Notes: generated by a model not told the origin, from the sequence alone. A DNA stretch of 64,000 bases from JAEUPI01 sp963814435 (GCA_963814435.1 CAWFCV010000010.1:186001-250000), one strand, 5' to 3'; counted from the stretch's first letter, positions 23,226 through 32,789 are shown. Made by a program: numbers and translations.

Positions 23226-23312
23226 TGGTGCGCGGGGCCGGACTCGAACCGGCACGCCGGTAAGGGCGTCAGGACCTAAACCTGGTGCGTCTACCAATTT
23301 CGCCACCCGCGC
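23226..23312 (-). tRNA. tRNA-Leu (anticodon UAG)
   Basis: A minus-strand class II tRNA of 87 bases. It has acceptor GCGCGGG paired with CCCGCGC, D-arm GGCGAAATTGGTAGACGC, anticodon loop GGTTTAGGTCC with TAG, long variable arm, T-arm GCCGGTTCGAGTCCGGC and an encoded CCA. It lies 25 bases upstream of tig in the same orientation. Confidence 0.95.
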
Positions 23313-23391
23313 CCGGGTTCGCCACGACCTGCGCCTTCAAGGGCACGCGTAGGCGTCGCCGCTGGGGACCAGGTTTGCAGAGCCGTTGATT

Positions 23392-26300
23392 TTAGCCGCC
23401 GTCGGCCCGGCGAACCCGGAACCAGGCGGCATACATCGCCGGCAGCGACAGCAGCGTCAACGCGGTGGCCACGATCAGGCCGCCCATGATGGCCACCGCC
23501 ATCGGGCCCCAGAACACGCTGCGCGTCAGCGGAATCATCGCCAGCACCGCGGCCGCCGCGGTGAGCACGATCGGTCGGAACCGCCGCACCGCGGCCTCGA
23601 CGATCGCAGTCCAGCTGTCAACACCACGCGAGCGGTCCTGCTCGATCTGGTCGATCAGGATCACCGCATTGCGCATGATCATGCCCACCAAAGCGATGAC
23701 GCCCAGCAGGGCGACGAATCCGAACGGTCGATTCAGCAACAGCAGCGCGGCGGCCACGCCGGCCAGGCCCAGTGGCCCGGTGAGAAAGACCAGCACCGCG
23801 CGCGAAAAACTCTGCAGCTGCAGCATCAGCAGGGTCAACATGATGAACAGCATCACCGGTATCCCCACTGCGATCGAGCCCTGCCCCTTGCTGCTTTCCT
23901 CCACCGCCCCCGCGATCTGGATCGAATAGCCCGCCGGCATCTCGGCCTGCAGCACGGCGAGTTTGGGCCAGACGCGCTGCGTGACCGTCGGCCCCTGCAC
24001 GCCGTCGACCACGTCGCCTTGCACGGTGATGGCGAACTTGCGGCCCTCGCGCCACATCACGCCGGGCTCGAATCCGAAGCCGACCGTGGCAATCTGCGTC
24101 AGCGGGATCGAGCGTCCGCTGCTGGTGGGCAGGTACGCGTTGCCGATGTCGGTGATCGCGTTGCGCTCCTCCAGCGGTTGGCGCAGCACGATGTCGACCA
24201 GCTTGTCGCCCTCGCGATACTGCCCGATGGTGGTGCCCGAGAGGATCGTGCGCGATGCCTGGGCCACCGACTGGCTGGTCACGCCCAACGCACGTGCCTT
24301 GTCCTGGTCGATCTCGAGCTTGAGCGCCTTGACGGACTCGTTCCAGTTGTCGTTCACCCCGCGTGTGCTCGGGTCAGCCTGCAGGATCGCCTTGGCCCGG
24401 TCGGCCCAAAGCCGCACCACCTTGGCGTCGCTGCCGACCACACGGAACTGCACCGGGTACGCGACCGGCGGCCCGTTCGGCAGCAGCTTGACCCGGGCCC
24501 GCACCTCCGGGAACTCCTCGGCCAGCAGGGCGGGCAGGCGCTGGCGCAGCTCCTCGCGCTGCTCGATGCCCTTGGCCAGCAGGATGGCCTGGCTCACGTT
24601 GGACTGCGGAAAGATCTGATCGAGCGGCAGGTAGAAGCGCGGCACGCCCGCACCGATCCAGACGCTCACCGCCTCGAGGCCCGGTTCGCGCAGCATGCGC
24701 GCCTCGAAGCGACGGGCAATGGCTTCGGTCTCCTGAATCGTGGCTCCCTCGGGCAGCCAGAGATCGGCCATGATTTCCGGACGGCTTGAGTCGGGGAAGA
24801 ACTGCTGCTGCACGCGCCCCATGCCCACCAGGCCCAACGCGAATACGGCGATGGTCAGGCCGATCGTGATCCATCGGTGATCGACGCACCAGTCCACCGT
24901 GCGCCGGAAGCGGCTGTAGAACGGCGTGTCGAAGAGCTCGTGCGCCTGCCCGCCGCCGACCTTGCTGCGCGTGTGCAGCAGCAGCGATCCCAGGTACGGC
25001 ACGAAATACACCGACACCACCCACGAGATCAGCAGCGCCGCGGTAGTCACCGCGAAGATCGCAAAGGTGTATTCGCCCACCATCGACTGCGCCAGACCGA
25101 TCGGCAGGAAGCCCGCCGCCGTGATGAGCGTGCCGGTGAGCATCGGCATGGACGTGACCTCATAGGCGAACGTCGCAGCGCGCATCTTGTCGTAGCCCTC
25201 CTCCAGCTTGCGCACCATCATCTCGACGGCAATGATCGCATCGTCCACCAGCAGGCCCAGCGCGATGATCAGCGAGCCGAGCGAAATCTTGTGCAGCCCG
25301 ACGCCCCAGTAGTACATGGTGACGAACGTGACCGCCAGCACCAGCGGGATGGTGATGCCCACGACCAGCCCGGGCCAGATGTCGATGCGCAACGGCCGCG
25401 TGTGCAGGCCCAGACTGATGAAGCTGACGAGCAACACCACCGCCACGGCCTCGACCAGCACGCGCACGAACTCGCCCACCGAACGCGATACCGCGCGTGG
25501 CTGGTCCTGGATCTGCGACAACTCGATGCCGATCGGCAGTTCGTTGCGCAGTGCGTCGGTCTTGGCGCGCAGCGCCTGGCCGAGCGCCACGATGTCGCCA
25601 CCCTTGGCCATCGAGACGCCGAGCGCGATCACGGGCTTGCCCTGATGCCGCACCTTGGTGGTCGGCGGATCTGACGTGGCCCGGCGGATCTCGGCCAGAT
25701 CGGACAGGCGCAGAGTGCTGGCCACGCCGGAGGTCGGATTGGTGGCGCGGATCGGAAACCGCCTCAGCTCCTCGACCGAGTCGAACGCGCCCGCCACGCG
25801 CACCTGGAGGTTTTGCGTGGCCGCGTTCAGGACGCCCGCACCCTCGACCGCGTTCTGCGCGCCGAGCTGCGCGAGCACCTGGTTCATGTCCAGGCCCAAT
25901 TGGGCCAGGCGACGATGCGAGATCTCGACGAAAAGCTTCTCCGCCTGCGCGCCGAAGATATCGACCTTGGCAACGTCGGGCACGCGCAGCAGCGACGAGC
26001 GCACGTCTTCGGCGAAGACGCGCAATTCCTCGTCGCTGAAGCCGTCGGCACCGAGCGCGAAGATCGACCCGTAGACATCGCCGAAATCGTCGTTGAAGAA
26101 CGGGCCCGCGACGCCTTGGGGCAGATTGCCGCGCATGTCGCCGATGCGCTTGCGCGCCTGGTACCAGACGCCGGCCACCTCCCTGGGTGGCGAGCTGTCC
26201 TTGAGCTGCAGGAACGTCAGCGATTCACCGGGCTTGGTGTAGCTGCGGATGATGTCGGCATACGGTACCTCCTGCAGCGTCTTCTCGATGCGGTCGGTCA

Positions 26301-26529
26301 CCTGTTCGGCCATCTGTTGCGCGGTGGCTCCGGGCCAGAATGCCTGAACCACCATGGCGCGAAAGGTGAACGGCGGATCCTCATCCTGGCCGAGCTGGAA
26401 ATACGCGGCAAAACCCAGGACCAGCAGCACCACCAGCAGGTAGCGTGTCAATGCCGCATGTTCGAGCGCCCAGCGCGAGATGTTGAAGCGCGGACCTTCG
26501 GGCGGACTGTGGTCGGTTGCCGGTGGCAT
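23392..26529 (-). CDS. RND efflux permease (AcrB/HAE1-like)
   Basis: A 1045-residue inner-membrane proton-drug antiporter of the RND superfamily. The N-terminus is unusual in carrying a 17-residue polar extension before the first helix (LTRYLLVVLLVLGFAAYFQLG). Family features include QDEDPPFTFRAMVVQAFWPG, TM4 with the paired aspartates in GLLVDDAIIAVEMMVRKLEEG, and the second helix bundle ending LGVIALVGMIMRNAVILIDQ and VFWGPMAVAIMGGLIVATAL. The periplasmic adaptor gene is just upstream on the same strand (15-base gap). No outer-membrane channel gene is present, so the pump would borrow a TolC-type partner. The substrate is unknown. Confidence 0.93.
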   Translation of the reverse strand: MPPATDHSPPEGPRFNISRWALEHAALTRYLLVVLLVLGFAAYFQLGQDEDPPFTFRAMVVQAFWPGATAQQMAEQVTDRIEKTLQEVPYADIIRSYTKPGESLTFLQLKDSSPPREVAGVWYQARKRIGDMRGNLPQGVAGPFFNDDFGDVYGSIFALGADGFSDEELRVFAEDVRSSLLRVPDVAKVDIFGAQAEKLFVEISHRRLAQLGLDMNQVLAQLGAQNAVEGAGVLNAATQNLQVRVAGAFDSVEELRRFPIRATNPTSGVASTLRLSDLAEIRRATSDPPTTKVRHQGKPVIALGVSMAKGGDIVALGQALRAKTDALRNELPIGIELSQIQDQPRAVSRSVGEFVRVLVEAVAVVLLVSFISLGLHTRPLRIDIWPGLVVGITIPLVLAVTFVTMYYWGVGLHKISLGSLIIALGLLVDDAIIAVEMMVRKLEEGYDKMRAATFAYEVTSMPMLTGTLITAAGFLPIGLAQSMVGEYTFAIFAVTTAALLISWVVSVYFVPYLGSLLLHTRSKVGGGQAHELFDTPFYSRFRRTVDWCVDHRWITIGLTIAVFALGLVGMGRVQQQFFPDSSRPEIMADLWLPEGATIQETEAIARRFEARMLREPGLEAVSVWIGAGVPRFYLPLDQIFPQSNVSQAILLAKGIEQREELRQRLPALLAEEFPEVRARVKLLPNGPPVAYPVQFRVVGSDAKVVRLWADRAKAILQADPSTRGVNDNWNESVKALKLEIDQDKARALGVTSQSVAQASRTILSGTTIGQYREGDKLVDIVLRQPLEERNAITDIGNAYLPTSSGRSIPLTQIATVGFGFEPGVMWREGRKFAITVQGDVVDGVQGPTVTQRVWPKLAVLQAEMPAGYSIQIAGAVEESSKGQGSIAVGIPVMLFIMLTLLMLQLQSFSRAVLVFLTGPLGLAGVAAALLLLNRPFGFVALLGVIALVGMIMRNAVILIDQIEQDRSRGVDSWTAIVEAAVRRFRPIVLTAAAAVLAMIPLTRSVFWGPMAVAIMGGLIVATALTLLSLPAMYAAWFRVRRADGG

Positions 26530-26544
26530 CGCCTGGATCGCGCT

Positions 26545-27660
26545 TCAGCGCGCCGTGGCGGACGCAGGCGCCGCTTTCGGATCCTGATACAGCCGCACCT
26601 TCTGGCCCGGCAGCAGCACGTGCGTGCCGGCGGTGACCACGACCTGGCCTTCGGCCAGACCCGCGGCGACCCACACATCGTTGCCGTCTGCGCCTGCCAC
26701 CTGAACGGGCTGCGGCTTCACGGTCATGCTGTCGCGGTCGAGCACCCACACTGCCCCCTGGCCGTGCTGCTCGACGATCGCCGCCAGCGGCAGGCGAACC
26801 ATGGCGCCGCCGACGCTCGCCGCGGCGACCCTGACCGTGGCGGTCTGGCCAAGGCGCAAAGCGGCTCGCCCGACGTCGGCCTTGACCACGAAGGTGCGGG
26901 TGACGGGGTCGGCCGAGGCGGCCACTTCGCGCACCGTCGCGGCGATGGGTGTGGCCCGGTCCGACCAGAGGAAGACCTGCACCGCCCCGGCCTTGCCGAG
27001 TAACGCGCGGAGGTCGGACACGCGATCTTCCGGCACGTTGAACACCACGTCGCGGGCACCATCCTGCGCCAGTCGGACCACCGGCGTGCCGGAAGACACG
27101 ACGGCGCCCGGCTCCGCCTCGATCGCCGTGATGACCCCGGAGGCGTCCGCAACCAAATTGGTGTATCGCGCCTGGTTGCCTTGCGCACGGGTCTGCACCT
27201 TGGCCTGCTCCAATTGGGCACGCGCCGATGCGAGCGCGGTCTCGCGTCGTTCGAGCTCCCATCCGCTGATGAAACCCTGGTCCTTCAGTTCGCGAAAACG
27301 CCGCAGCTCGGCGGCGCTGAATTCGTAGTTGGCCTGCGCCGCGGTCAGCACTGACTGCGCCGCCTCCAGGCTGAGCCGAAGATCGGCAGGGTCCAGTTGC
27401 GCCAGCACCTGTCCAGCGCGCACGCTGTCGCCCAGATTGGCGCTTCGGCTGGCGATCTTGCCGGCAACGCGAAATCCGAGCCTTGACTCCGTGCGGGCCC
27501 GCACTTCCGCTGCGTATTCGACGCTGCCGCCAGGCTGGCTGAGCCCGACGGTCATCGTGCGCACCGCGCGCACTGGCTCGGGCGGTGCGGGCGGCGGCGA
27601 ACAGGCAACCAGCGCGATACCCGCGATCACCAGCAACGACCGTTGTCGAACATGCGTCAT
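26545..27660 (-). CDS. RND efflux periplasmic adaptor lipoprotein
   Basis: A 371-residue membrane fusion protein that bridges the RND permease and an outer-membrane channel. The N-terminus MTHVRQRSLLVIAGIALVAC has a lipoprotein signal peptide with lipobox LVAC, so Cys20 is probably acylated. A biotinyl-lipoyl-like hairpin domain (GFRVAGKIASRSANLGDSVR, AGQVLAQLDPADLRLSLEAA) surrounds a coiled-coil hairpin near residues 85-140. A beta-barrel domain (VRLAQDGARDVVFNVPEDRV) and a membrane-proximal domain follow. It is first in a two-gene operon with the permease, downstream of a TetR-type palindrome. Confidence 0.93.
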   Translation of the reverse strand: MTHVRQRSLLVIAGIALVACSPPPAPPEPVRAVRTMTVGLSQPGGSVEYAAEVRARTESRLGFRVAGKIASRSANLGDSVRAGQVLAQLDPADLRLSLEAAQSVLTAAQANYEFSAAELRRFRELKDQGFISGWELERRETALASARAQLEQAKVQTRAQGNQARYTNLVADASGVITAIEAEPGAVVSSGTPVVRLAQDGARDVVFNVPEDRVSDLRALLGKAGAVQVFLWSDRATPIAATVREVAASADPVTRTFVVKADVGRAALRLGQTATVRVAAASVGGAMVRLPLAAIVEQHGQGAVWVLDRDSMTVKPQPVQVAGADGNDVWVAAGLAEGQVVVTAGTHVLLPGQKVRLYQDPKAAPASATAR

Positions 27661-27705
27661 CTTGGGCTGACGGGTGGCTGCCGAGTTGCGGCAGCAGTGT
27701 TAATG

Positions 27706-27719
27706 ACTGACCGGTCAGT
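27706..27719. promoter_or_regulatory. TetR-type operator-like palindrome
   Basis: A perfect 14-bp palindrome, ACTGACCGGTCAGT, lies in the 109-bp divergent gap between the efflux adaptor gene (start 27660) and hpnC (start 27770). TGACCGGTCA-type palindromes are common operators of TetR-family repressors controlling efflux pumps. No tetR gene is in the window, so the regulator would be encoded elsewhere. It is placed to affect either or both divergent promoters. Confidence 0.6.
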
Positions 27720-27769
27720 ACTGTATTTGACCGCGATCAGCCTGTCAAATCACGGCGAGCCAATGGGCC

Positions 27770-28657
27770 ATGGACAATGCCGTGGTGGGATCCGCGCACT
27801 ATGAGAATTTTCCGGTGGCGTCGGTCCTATGCCCACGCCGCCTGCGTGAACCGATCCGCTGCATCTACGCGTTTGCGCGCACGGCCGACGACATCGCCGA
27901 CGAAGGGGCGGCGGGCGCCGACGAGCGCCTTGCCGCGTTGCGAGGCTATCGCAACGCGCTGCGCCACAGTGCCAGCTCAAAACGCGCACCGTCCGGCGAG
28001 ACGGTTCCCAACGATGCATGGCCCTCGGTGTTCACGCCGTTGGCCAGCGCCATCGACGAGTTCGCATTGCCGCTACCGCTGCTGGAAGCACTGCTCGACG
28101 CGTTCGAGCAGGACGCTCGAAACCCACCGTACGAAAACCGGGAACAGTTGCTGGACTATTGCCAGCGTTCGGCAATGCCTGTAGGCCGGCTGCTGCTGCA
28201 TCTGTACGGCATTGACGACAGTCAGGCGCTGCGCGAAGCGGACGCGATCTGCAGCTCGCTGCAATTGATCAACTTCTGGCAAGACCTGAGCGTCGACTTG
28301 CCGCGTGGCCGGGTCTACTTGCCTCGATCGGACTGCCGACGTTTCGGCGTCAGCGCCGCAGAACTCGCCGACGGGCAAGGCGGAGCCGCGGCGGCGGAGC
28401 TGGTTCGTGAGCTGGTGCTCTGGGCGGCGGATCTGATGGCGTCCGGCGCCGGACTGCCGCGACGCATCCCCGGCCGGGCAGGTTGGGAGCTGCGTGTCGT
28501 CATGCATGGCGGGTGGCGCATTCTTGAGAGAATCCGCCAGATGGATTTCCGCTCGTATGCGCGACGCCCTCGCCTGACCTCACGCGACGTGCCGCTGTTG
28601 TTGTGGCGTGCCATGCGCTTCTCGCCCGATCAGTTTCGGCCCGAAGCCGTGCAATGA
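27770..28657 (+). CDS. hpnC: HpnC, hydroxysqualene synthase
   Basis: A 295-residue trans-prenyltransferase of the squalene/phytoene synthase fold. In the HpnCDE pathway HpnC converts presqualene diphosphate to hydroxysqualene. The N-terminus HYENFPVASVLCPRRLREPI is diagnostic of HpnC. The first Asp-rich motif is FARTADDIADE (about residues 35-45) and the second is LQLINFWQDLSVDLPRGR. The start ATG at 27770 lies near the divergent efflux operon. The gene overlaps hpnD by four bases (ATGA). Squalene would feed hopanoid synthesis, although no squalene-hopene cyclase gene is within view. Confidence 0.93.
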   Translation: MDNAVVGSAHYENFPVASVLCPRRLREPIRCIYAFARTADDIADEGAAGADERLAALRGYRNALRHSASSKRAPSGETVPNDAWPSVFTPLASAIDEFALPLPLLEALLDAFEQDARNPPYENREQLLDYCQRSAMPVGRLLLHLYGIDDSQALREADAICSSLQLINFWQDLSVDLPRGRVYLPRSDCRRFGVSAAELADGQGGAAAAELVRELVLWAADLMASGAGLPRRIPGRAGWELRVVMHGGWRILERIRQMDFRSYARRPRLTSRDVPLLLWRAMRFSPDQFRPEAVQ

Positions 28658-29502
28658 CGCCCGAGCAGTACGTGCAGAAGAAGGCCGCGCAAAGCGGCTC
28701 ATCGTTCTACTACGCCTTCCTGTTCCTGACACCGCCGCGCCGCGCGGCGATCACGGCGTTCTACGCGTTCTGCCGCGAGGTGGATGACGTGGTCGACGAG
28801 GTCGGCGACAGCAGCGTCGCGGCCCGCAAGCTGCAATGGTGGCGCGATGAAGTGGCGACTGCGTTCGATGGCAATCCGAGTCATCCGGTCATGGTTGCGC
28901 TTTTGCCCCATGCGCCCACCTACGGGATCGGGCCGCACCATCTGCTCGAAGTCATCGACGGCTGCCAGATGGATCTCGACCAGACGCGCTACCTCGACTT
29001 CGCGGGCTTGGAGACCTACTGTCATCACGTGGCCGGCGTGGTCGGCGAGGTCGCGGCCAACATCTTCGGCCGCACGCGACCGGGCACCATTGCCTACGCA
29101 CACCAACTTGGCCTGGCGCTGCAACTCACGAACATCATCCGCGACGTGGGCGACGACGCGCGGCGCGGACGCATCTATCTGCCGATGTCTGAACTGCAGC
29201 AATTCGGGGTCAAGGCCAATGAGATCCTCCAGCGCAAGGCACCTTGGGGCTACAGCGATCGGTTCCTGGCGCTGATGCGGTTTCAAGCCGCGCGCGCCCA
29301 TCGGGCGTACGACGATGCAATGGCGGCTCTGCCGGACGAAGACCGCAAGTCTCAGACGCCGGGCCTGATGATGGCCAACATCTACCGGGCACTGCTGCGC
29401 GAGATCGAGGCCGACGGATTTCGCGTGCTGCACCAGCGAACCTCGCTGACGCCTGTGCGAAAGCTTTGGATCGCCGCGCGTACCCACTGGCGCGGCGCCT
29501 GA
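28654..29502 (+). CDS. hpnD: HpnD, presqualene diphosphate synthase
   Basis: A 282-residue enzyme that condenses two farnesyl diphosphates to presqualene diphosphate, the first step of the HpnCDE route. The N-terminus MTPEQYVQKKAAQSGSSFYY is characteristic. Asp-rich motif 1 is FCREVDDVVDEV (about residues 41-52) and motif 2 is LTNIIRDVGDDARRGRIYLP. The start overlaps the hpnC stop (ATGA), and hpnE begins two bases after its stop, so the three genes are one translationally coupled operon. Confidence 0.95.
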   Translation: MTPEQYVQKKAAQSGSSFYYAFLFLTPPRRAAITAFYAFCREVDDVVDEVGDSSVAARKLQWWRDEVATAFDGNPSHPVMVALLPHAPTYGIGPHHLLEVIDGCQMDLDQTRYLDFAGLETYCHHVAGVVGEVAANIFGRTRPGTIAYAHQLGLALQLTNIIRDVGDDARRGRIYLPMSELQQFGVKANEILQRKAPWGYSDRFLALMRFQAARAHRAYDDAMAALPDEDRKSQTPGLMMANIYRALLREIEADGFRVLHQRTSLTPVRKLWIAARTHWRGA

Positions 29503-29504
29503 CG

Positions 29505-30818
29505 GTGCCCGACGACCGGTCCCTGGCCATCGTGGGCGCCGGATGGAGCGGCCTGGCCGCGGCCGTGCGGGCCTGCGACCTGGGCCGTAAGGTGACGCTG
29601 TTCGAGATGGCGAGCCATGTGGGCGGGCGGGCACGCAGCGTGACCCTGCCCCCCGGTGCGCTGACGCTCGACAACGGTCAGCACATCCTGATCGGCGCGT
29701 ACCGCGAGACGCTCGAGTTGATGGCGCATGTCGGCGCCGACCCGGATCGACTTCTGATGCGCTTGCCGCTGGAGCTTCGCTATCCGGACGGCAGCGGGCT
29801 GAAGCTCGCGCGTGGCCCCGCCGTCCTCGGTTTCGTGTGGGGCGTTTTGACCGCCAACGGCTGGACACCGGTCGAGCGATGGCGATTGCTGCGAACGGCG
29901 CTCGGCTGGTGGCGCGACGGCATGCGCAACCCGGGGGTATCCACCGTGCAGCAACTGTGCGCGTCGCTGCCGGCGCGTATTCGCGCCGACTTGATCGACC
30001 CGCTTTGCGTCGCCGCCATGAACACGCCGTCCGACCTGGCGAGCGCAAGCGTGTTCTTGCGAGTGCTGGCCGACGCGCTGTTCGATGTACCGCAAGGCTC
30101 GGACCTGCTGCTGCCTCGCGTCACGCTGTCCGAGTTGTTTCCGCGCCCGGCTCTGGCATGGCTCGAGCAGCGTGGCGTCGCCATCGCGATCGGTCGTCGA
30201 GTTCAACAGGTTTTGCGCGCCAACGATCGATGGCTGGTGGATGGCCAATCCTTCAGCGACGTGGTCCTGGCCTGCACCGCGCACGAGGCGTCGCGCCTGA
30301 CCCAAGCCATCAATCCGTCTTGGTCAGCCGATGTCGCGTCGCTGACCTATGAGCCGATCGCCACGGTTTATCTCGAGCGTCGCGGTCCTCCCCTACCAAG
30401 GCCGATGATGGCCTTGCACGTCCGCTTCGACGCCCCGGCGCAGTTCGCCTTCGACCTCGGTTTGCTCGGAATTTCCGGATCGACACTGGCACTCGTGGTG
30501 AGCGGCGCGCGGGCCTGGCTTGATCAAGGTCTGGATCAACTCGCGCACACGGTCCGGGACCAGGCGCTGTCGGCATTCCCCGGCTGCTTTCCGGGCGGAG
30601 AGTGCCTGATTGTTCATGCCGCCGCCGAACGTCGAGCGACGTTTTCGTGCATCGCCGATCTTCGGCGCCCAGGTTGCGAGATTGCGCCGAGCCTGTTCGC
30701 TGCCGGAGACTATGTCGCCGGGCCCTATCCTTCGACGCTGGAAGGCTCGGTGCGATCGGGGCTCGACGCCGCTCGCCGGGCGTGCGGCGCGACGAACGCT
30801 TGCTCGCGTTCGACGTGA
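29505..30818 (+). CDS. hpnE: HpnE, hydroxysqualene dehydroxylase
   Basis: A 437-residue FAD-dependent amine oxidase-fold protein that reduces hydroxysqualene to squalene. The dinucleotide-binding motif AIVGAGWSGLAAAVRA follows the start directly, and HVGGRARSVTL is the second FAD contact. The C-terminal FAADYVAGPYPSTLEG-like end reads FAAGDYVAGPYPSTLEGSVR. The start is taken as GTG at 29505, two bases after the hpnD stop, since no ATG lies in a suitable place and the dinucleotide fold would otherwise be cut. The first two residues after the start are Pro-Asp. Third gene of hpnCDE. Confidence 0.92.
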   Translation: MPDDRSLAIVGAGWSGLAAAVRACDLGRKVTLFEMASHVGGRARSVTLPPGALTLDNGQHILIGAYRETLELMAHVGADPDRLLMRLPLELRYPDGSGLKLARGPAVLGFVWGVLTANGWTPVERWRLLRTALGWWRDGMRNPGVSTVQQLCASLPARIRADLIDPLCVAAMNTPSDLASASVFLRVLADALFDVPQGSDLLLPRVTLSELFPRPALAWLEQRGVAIAIGRRVQQVLRANDRWLVDGQSFSDVVLACTAHEASRLTQAINPSWSADVASLTYEPIATVYLERRGPPLPRPMMALHVRFDAPAQFAFDLGLLGISGSTLALVVSGARAWLDQGLDQLAHTVRDQALSAFPGCFPGGECLIVHAAAERRATFSCIADLRRPGCEIAPSLFAAGDYVAGPYPSTLEGSVRSGLDAARRACGATNACSRST

Positions 30819-30845
30819 GCCGACTCTGTCTTCCGCTATGCAAGA

Positions 30846-31643
30846 ATGCATTCCATGGTAGGAAGACAGTCAACCCCGGCTTCACGCAGTCAGACCCCCG
30901 CGATCCAGGTCATCGAACGGATGTTCGGGCTGCTCGACGTACTCGCGTCGCACCAGGATCCGGTGCCGCTCAAGCAGTTGACCGAGCGCACCGGCTTGCA
31001 TCCGTCCACGGCGCACCGAATCCTGAACGACCTGGTGATCGGCCGCTTCGTGGATCGCCCGGAGGCCGGCAGCTACCGACTTGGCATGCGTCTTCTTGAA
31101 CTGGGCAATCTGGTCAAGGCGCGGCTCGATGTTCGGGATGCCGCCATTGGGCCGATGCGCGAGCTGCACAAGCTGACCCACCAACCAGTGAACCTGTCGG
31201 TTCGCCAAGGCGACGAAATCATCTACATCGAACGAACCTACAGCGAACGCTCGGGCATGCAGGTGGTGCGGGCGGTCGGTGGCCGTGCGCCCCTGCACCT
31301 CACTTCGGTGGGCAAGCTCTTCCTCGCGTTTGACGATCCACAACGTGTGCGCGCCTATGCCACGCGCACCGGGCTGGCGGGTCACACCCGCAACAGCATC
31401 ACCGACCTGGGGCGGCTGGAACGTGAGTTGGCTCAGGTGCGCAAGAGCGCCGTGGCGCGCGACGACGAGGAATTGGAGTTGGGCGTCCGCTGCCTGGCGG
31501 CAGGGATTTTCGACGATCAGTCGAATCTTGTGGCGGGCCTGTCGGTGTCGGCGCCCGCCGATCGACTGGAGGAATCCTGGCTAGAACGAGTCAGAGCCAC
31601 TGCGGCTCAGATCTCCACTGCCCTCGGAAACCGCGGCCGATAG
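30846..31643 (+). CDS. IclR-family transcriptional regulator
   Basis: A 265-residue regulator with an N-terminal winged helix-turn-helix (residues about 20-80; LKQLTERTGLHPSTAHRILN is the recognition part). A C-terminal effector-binding IclR domain follows (RSGMQVVRAVGGRAPLHLTS, VGKLFLAFDD, and YATRTGLAGHTRNSI). A second in-frame ATG at 30855 is an equally possible start. IclR proteins often govern aromatic or small-acid catabolism, but no target is obvious here. It follows hpnE by 27 bases. Its 3' end overlaps the convergent PBP gene by 63 bases. Confidence 0.9.
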   Translation: MHSMVGRQSTPASRSQTPAIQVIERMFGLLDVLASHQDPVPLKQLTERTGLHPSTAHRILNDLVIGRFVDRPEAGSYRLGMRLLELGNLVKARLDVRDAAIGPMRELHKLTHQPVNLSVRQGDEIIYIERTYSERSGMQVVRAVGGRAPLHLTSVGKLFLAFDDPQRVRAYATRTGLAGHTRNSITDLGRLERELAQVRKSAVARDDEELELGVRCLAAGIFDDQSNLVAGLSVSAPADRLEESWLERVRATAAQISTALGNRGR

Positions 31644-32672
31644 GGATTCAACGCGCTGCGGCAGGACCCTTGCTTCGACCGACTGCGGCGGCTGGATCCT
31701 GTTGTTCATCCAGCGCCGAATGCGTTCGGCGTCGCCAATTCGCGTATAGCGTCCGGTGGAGTCGAGCAGCACCATGATCAGCTTTCGCCCCGCCAGTTGC
31801 GCCTGCATGACGAGGCAACGTCCGGCCTCGGAGATGTAGCCGGTCTTCTGCAGCCCGATTTCCCAGATCGGACTGCGCACCAGGGAATTGGTGTTGCGAA
31901 ACTGCACCATGCGCCGTCCGACAGGCATCGCCGCGTCCGGCGACGTCGAATACTCGCGCAGCGCGGGATGCTGATAGGCCGCCTTGACGAGAAGCGCCAA
32001 ATCGCGCGCGCTCGATTGGTTGCGGCTTGACAGGCCGGTCGGCTCGACGAACTGCGAATCCTGCATGCCGAGTTCGACCGCCTTGCGGTTCATCGCCGCC
32101 ACCAGCTCTGACATGCCCCCCGGATAGTGCGCCCCCAGAGCGAAGGCGGCGCGGTTCTCCGACGACATCAGGGCCAGGTGCATCAGCTCCGCCCTGGACA
32201 ACTCGGCGCCGACCTTGAGTCGCGACCGGTTGTTCTTGGGCGTGTCCAGCGCGACGCGCTCGACGCGAAGCGTCTCATCCATGGACTGCTGTGCGTCGAC
32301 GACCACCATCGCGGTCATCAGTTTGGTGATGGAGGCGATCGGCAGAACCGCTTCAGAGTTCTTGCTGAACAGCACTTCGTCGGTGTCCTGGTCGACGACC
32401 AGCGCAACACTCGACCTCAGATCCAGCGGATCTTCGGTGGCCCGCAAACCCTGAAGTTGCCCCGCCGACGGGCGCGTCGGGACGGCTCGCACCTTGCGAC
32501 GTTTTTGCGCCGCTTGCGGAGTCGCACCACCGGCGACTTTGGCACTGGTGCGGTTCGTCGTGGAACCGGCGGCGTTGGCCGACGGCGTCATGCCGCAGAC
32601 GAATACCACCATGGCGGCGATCCAACCGACCACCGACAACCCCAACGACGCTTCCCGATTGATTGTTTGCAT
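31581..32672 (-). CDS. pbpG: D-Ala-D-Ala endopeptidase/carboxypeptidase (PBP7-like)
   Basis: A 363-residue penicillin-binding protein of peptidase family S11 that trims peptidoglycan in the periplasm. An N-terminal hydrophobic segment (LSVVGWIAAMVVFVCGMTPS) acts as a signal peptide, and a Ser/Thr/Lys-rich linker follows. The active-site motifs are S-I-T-K (residues 114-117), S-E-N (residues 171-173) and K-T-G in GLQKTGYISEAG. The length and N-terminal linker fit the PBP7/PbpG type better than DacA, which has an extra C-terminal domain. Its 3' end overlaps the IclR gene on the opposite strand. Confidence 0.9.
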   Translation of the reverse strand: MQTINREASLGLSVVGWIAAMVVFVCGMTPSANAAGSTTNRTSAKVAGGATPQAAQKRRKVRAVPTRPSAGQLQGLRATEDPLDLRSSVALVVDQDTDEVLFSKNSEAVLPIASITKLMTAMVVVDAQQSMDETLRVERVALDTPKNNRSRLKVGAELSRAELMHLALMSSENRAAFALGAHYPGGMSELVAAMNRKAVELGMQDSQFVEPTGLSSRNQSSARDLALLVKAAYQHPALREYSTSPDAAMPVGRRMVQFRNTNSLVRSPIWEIGLQKTGYISEAGRCLVMQAQLAGRKLIMVLLDSTGRYTRIGDAERIRRWMNNRIQPPQSVEARVLPQRVESLSAAVSEGSGDLSRSGSDSF

Positions 32673-32789
32673 GCGCTGTCACGGACGCATCGGGCAACTT
32701 GCCGACGTGGTGAGTCTAGCGGACCGAAAAAAAGCGCGCAATATCAAAAGCTTAGGTAGTTTTCCTCAAGTGACATGCGAACGACGATT

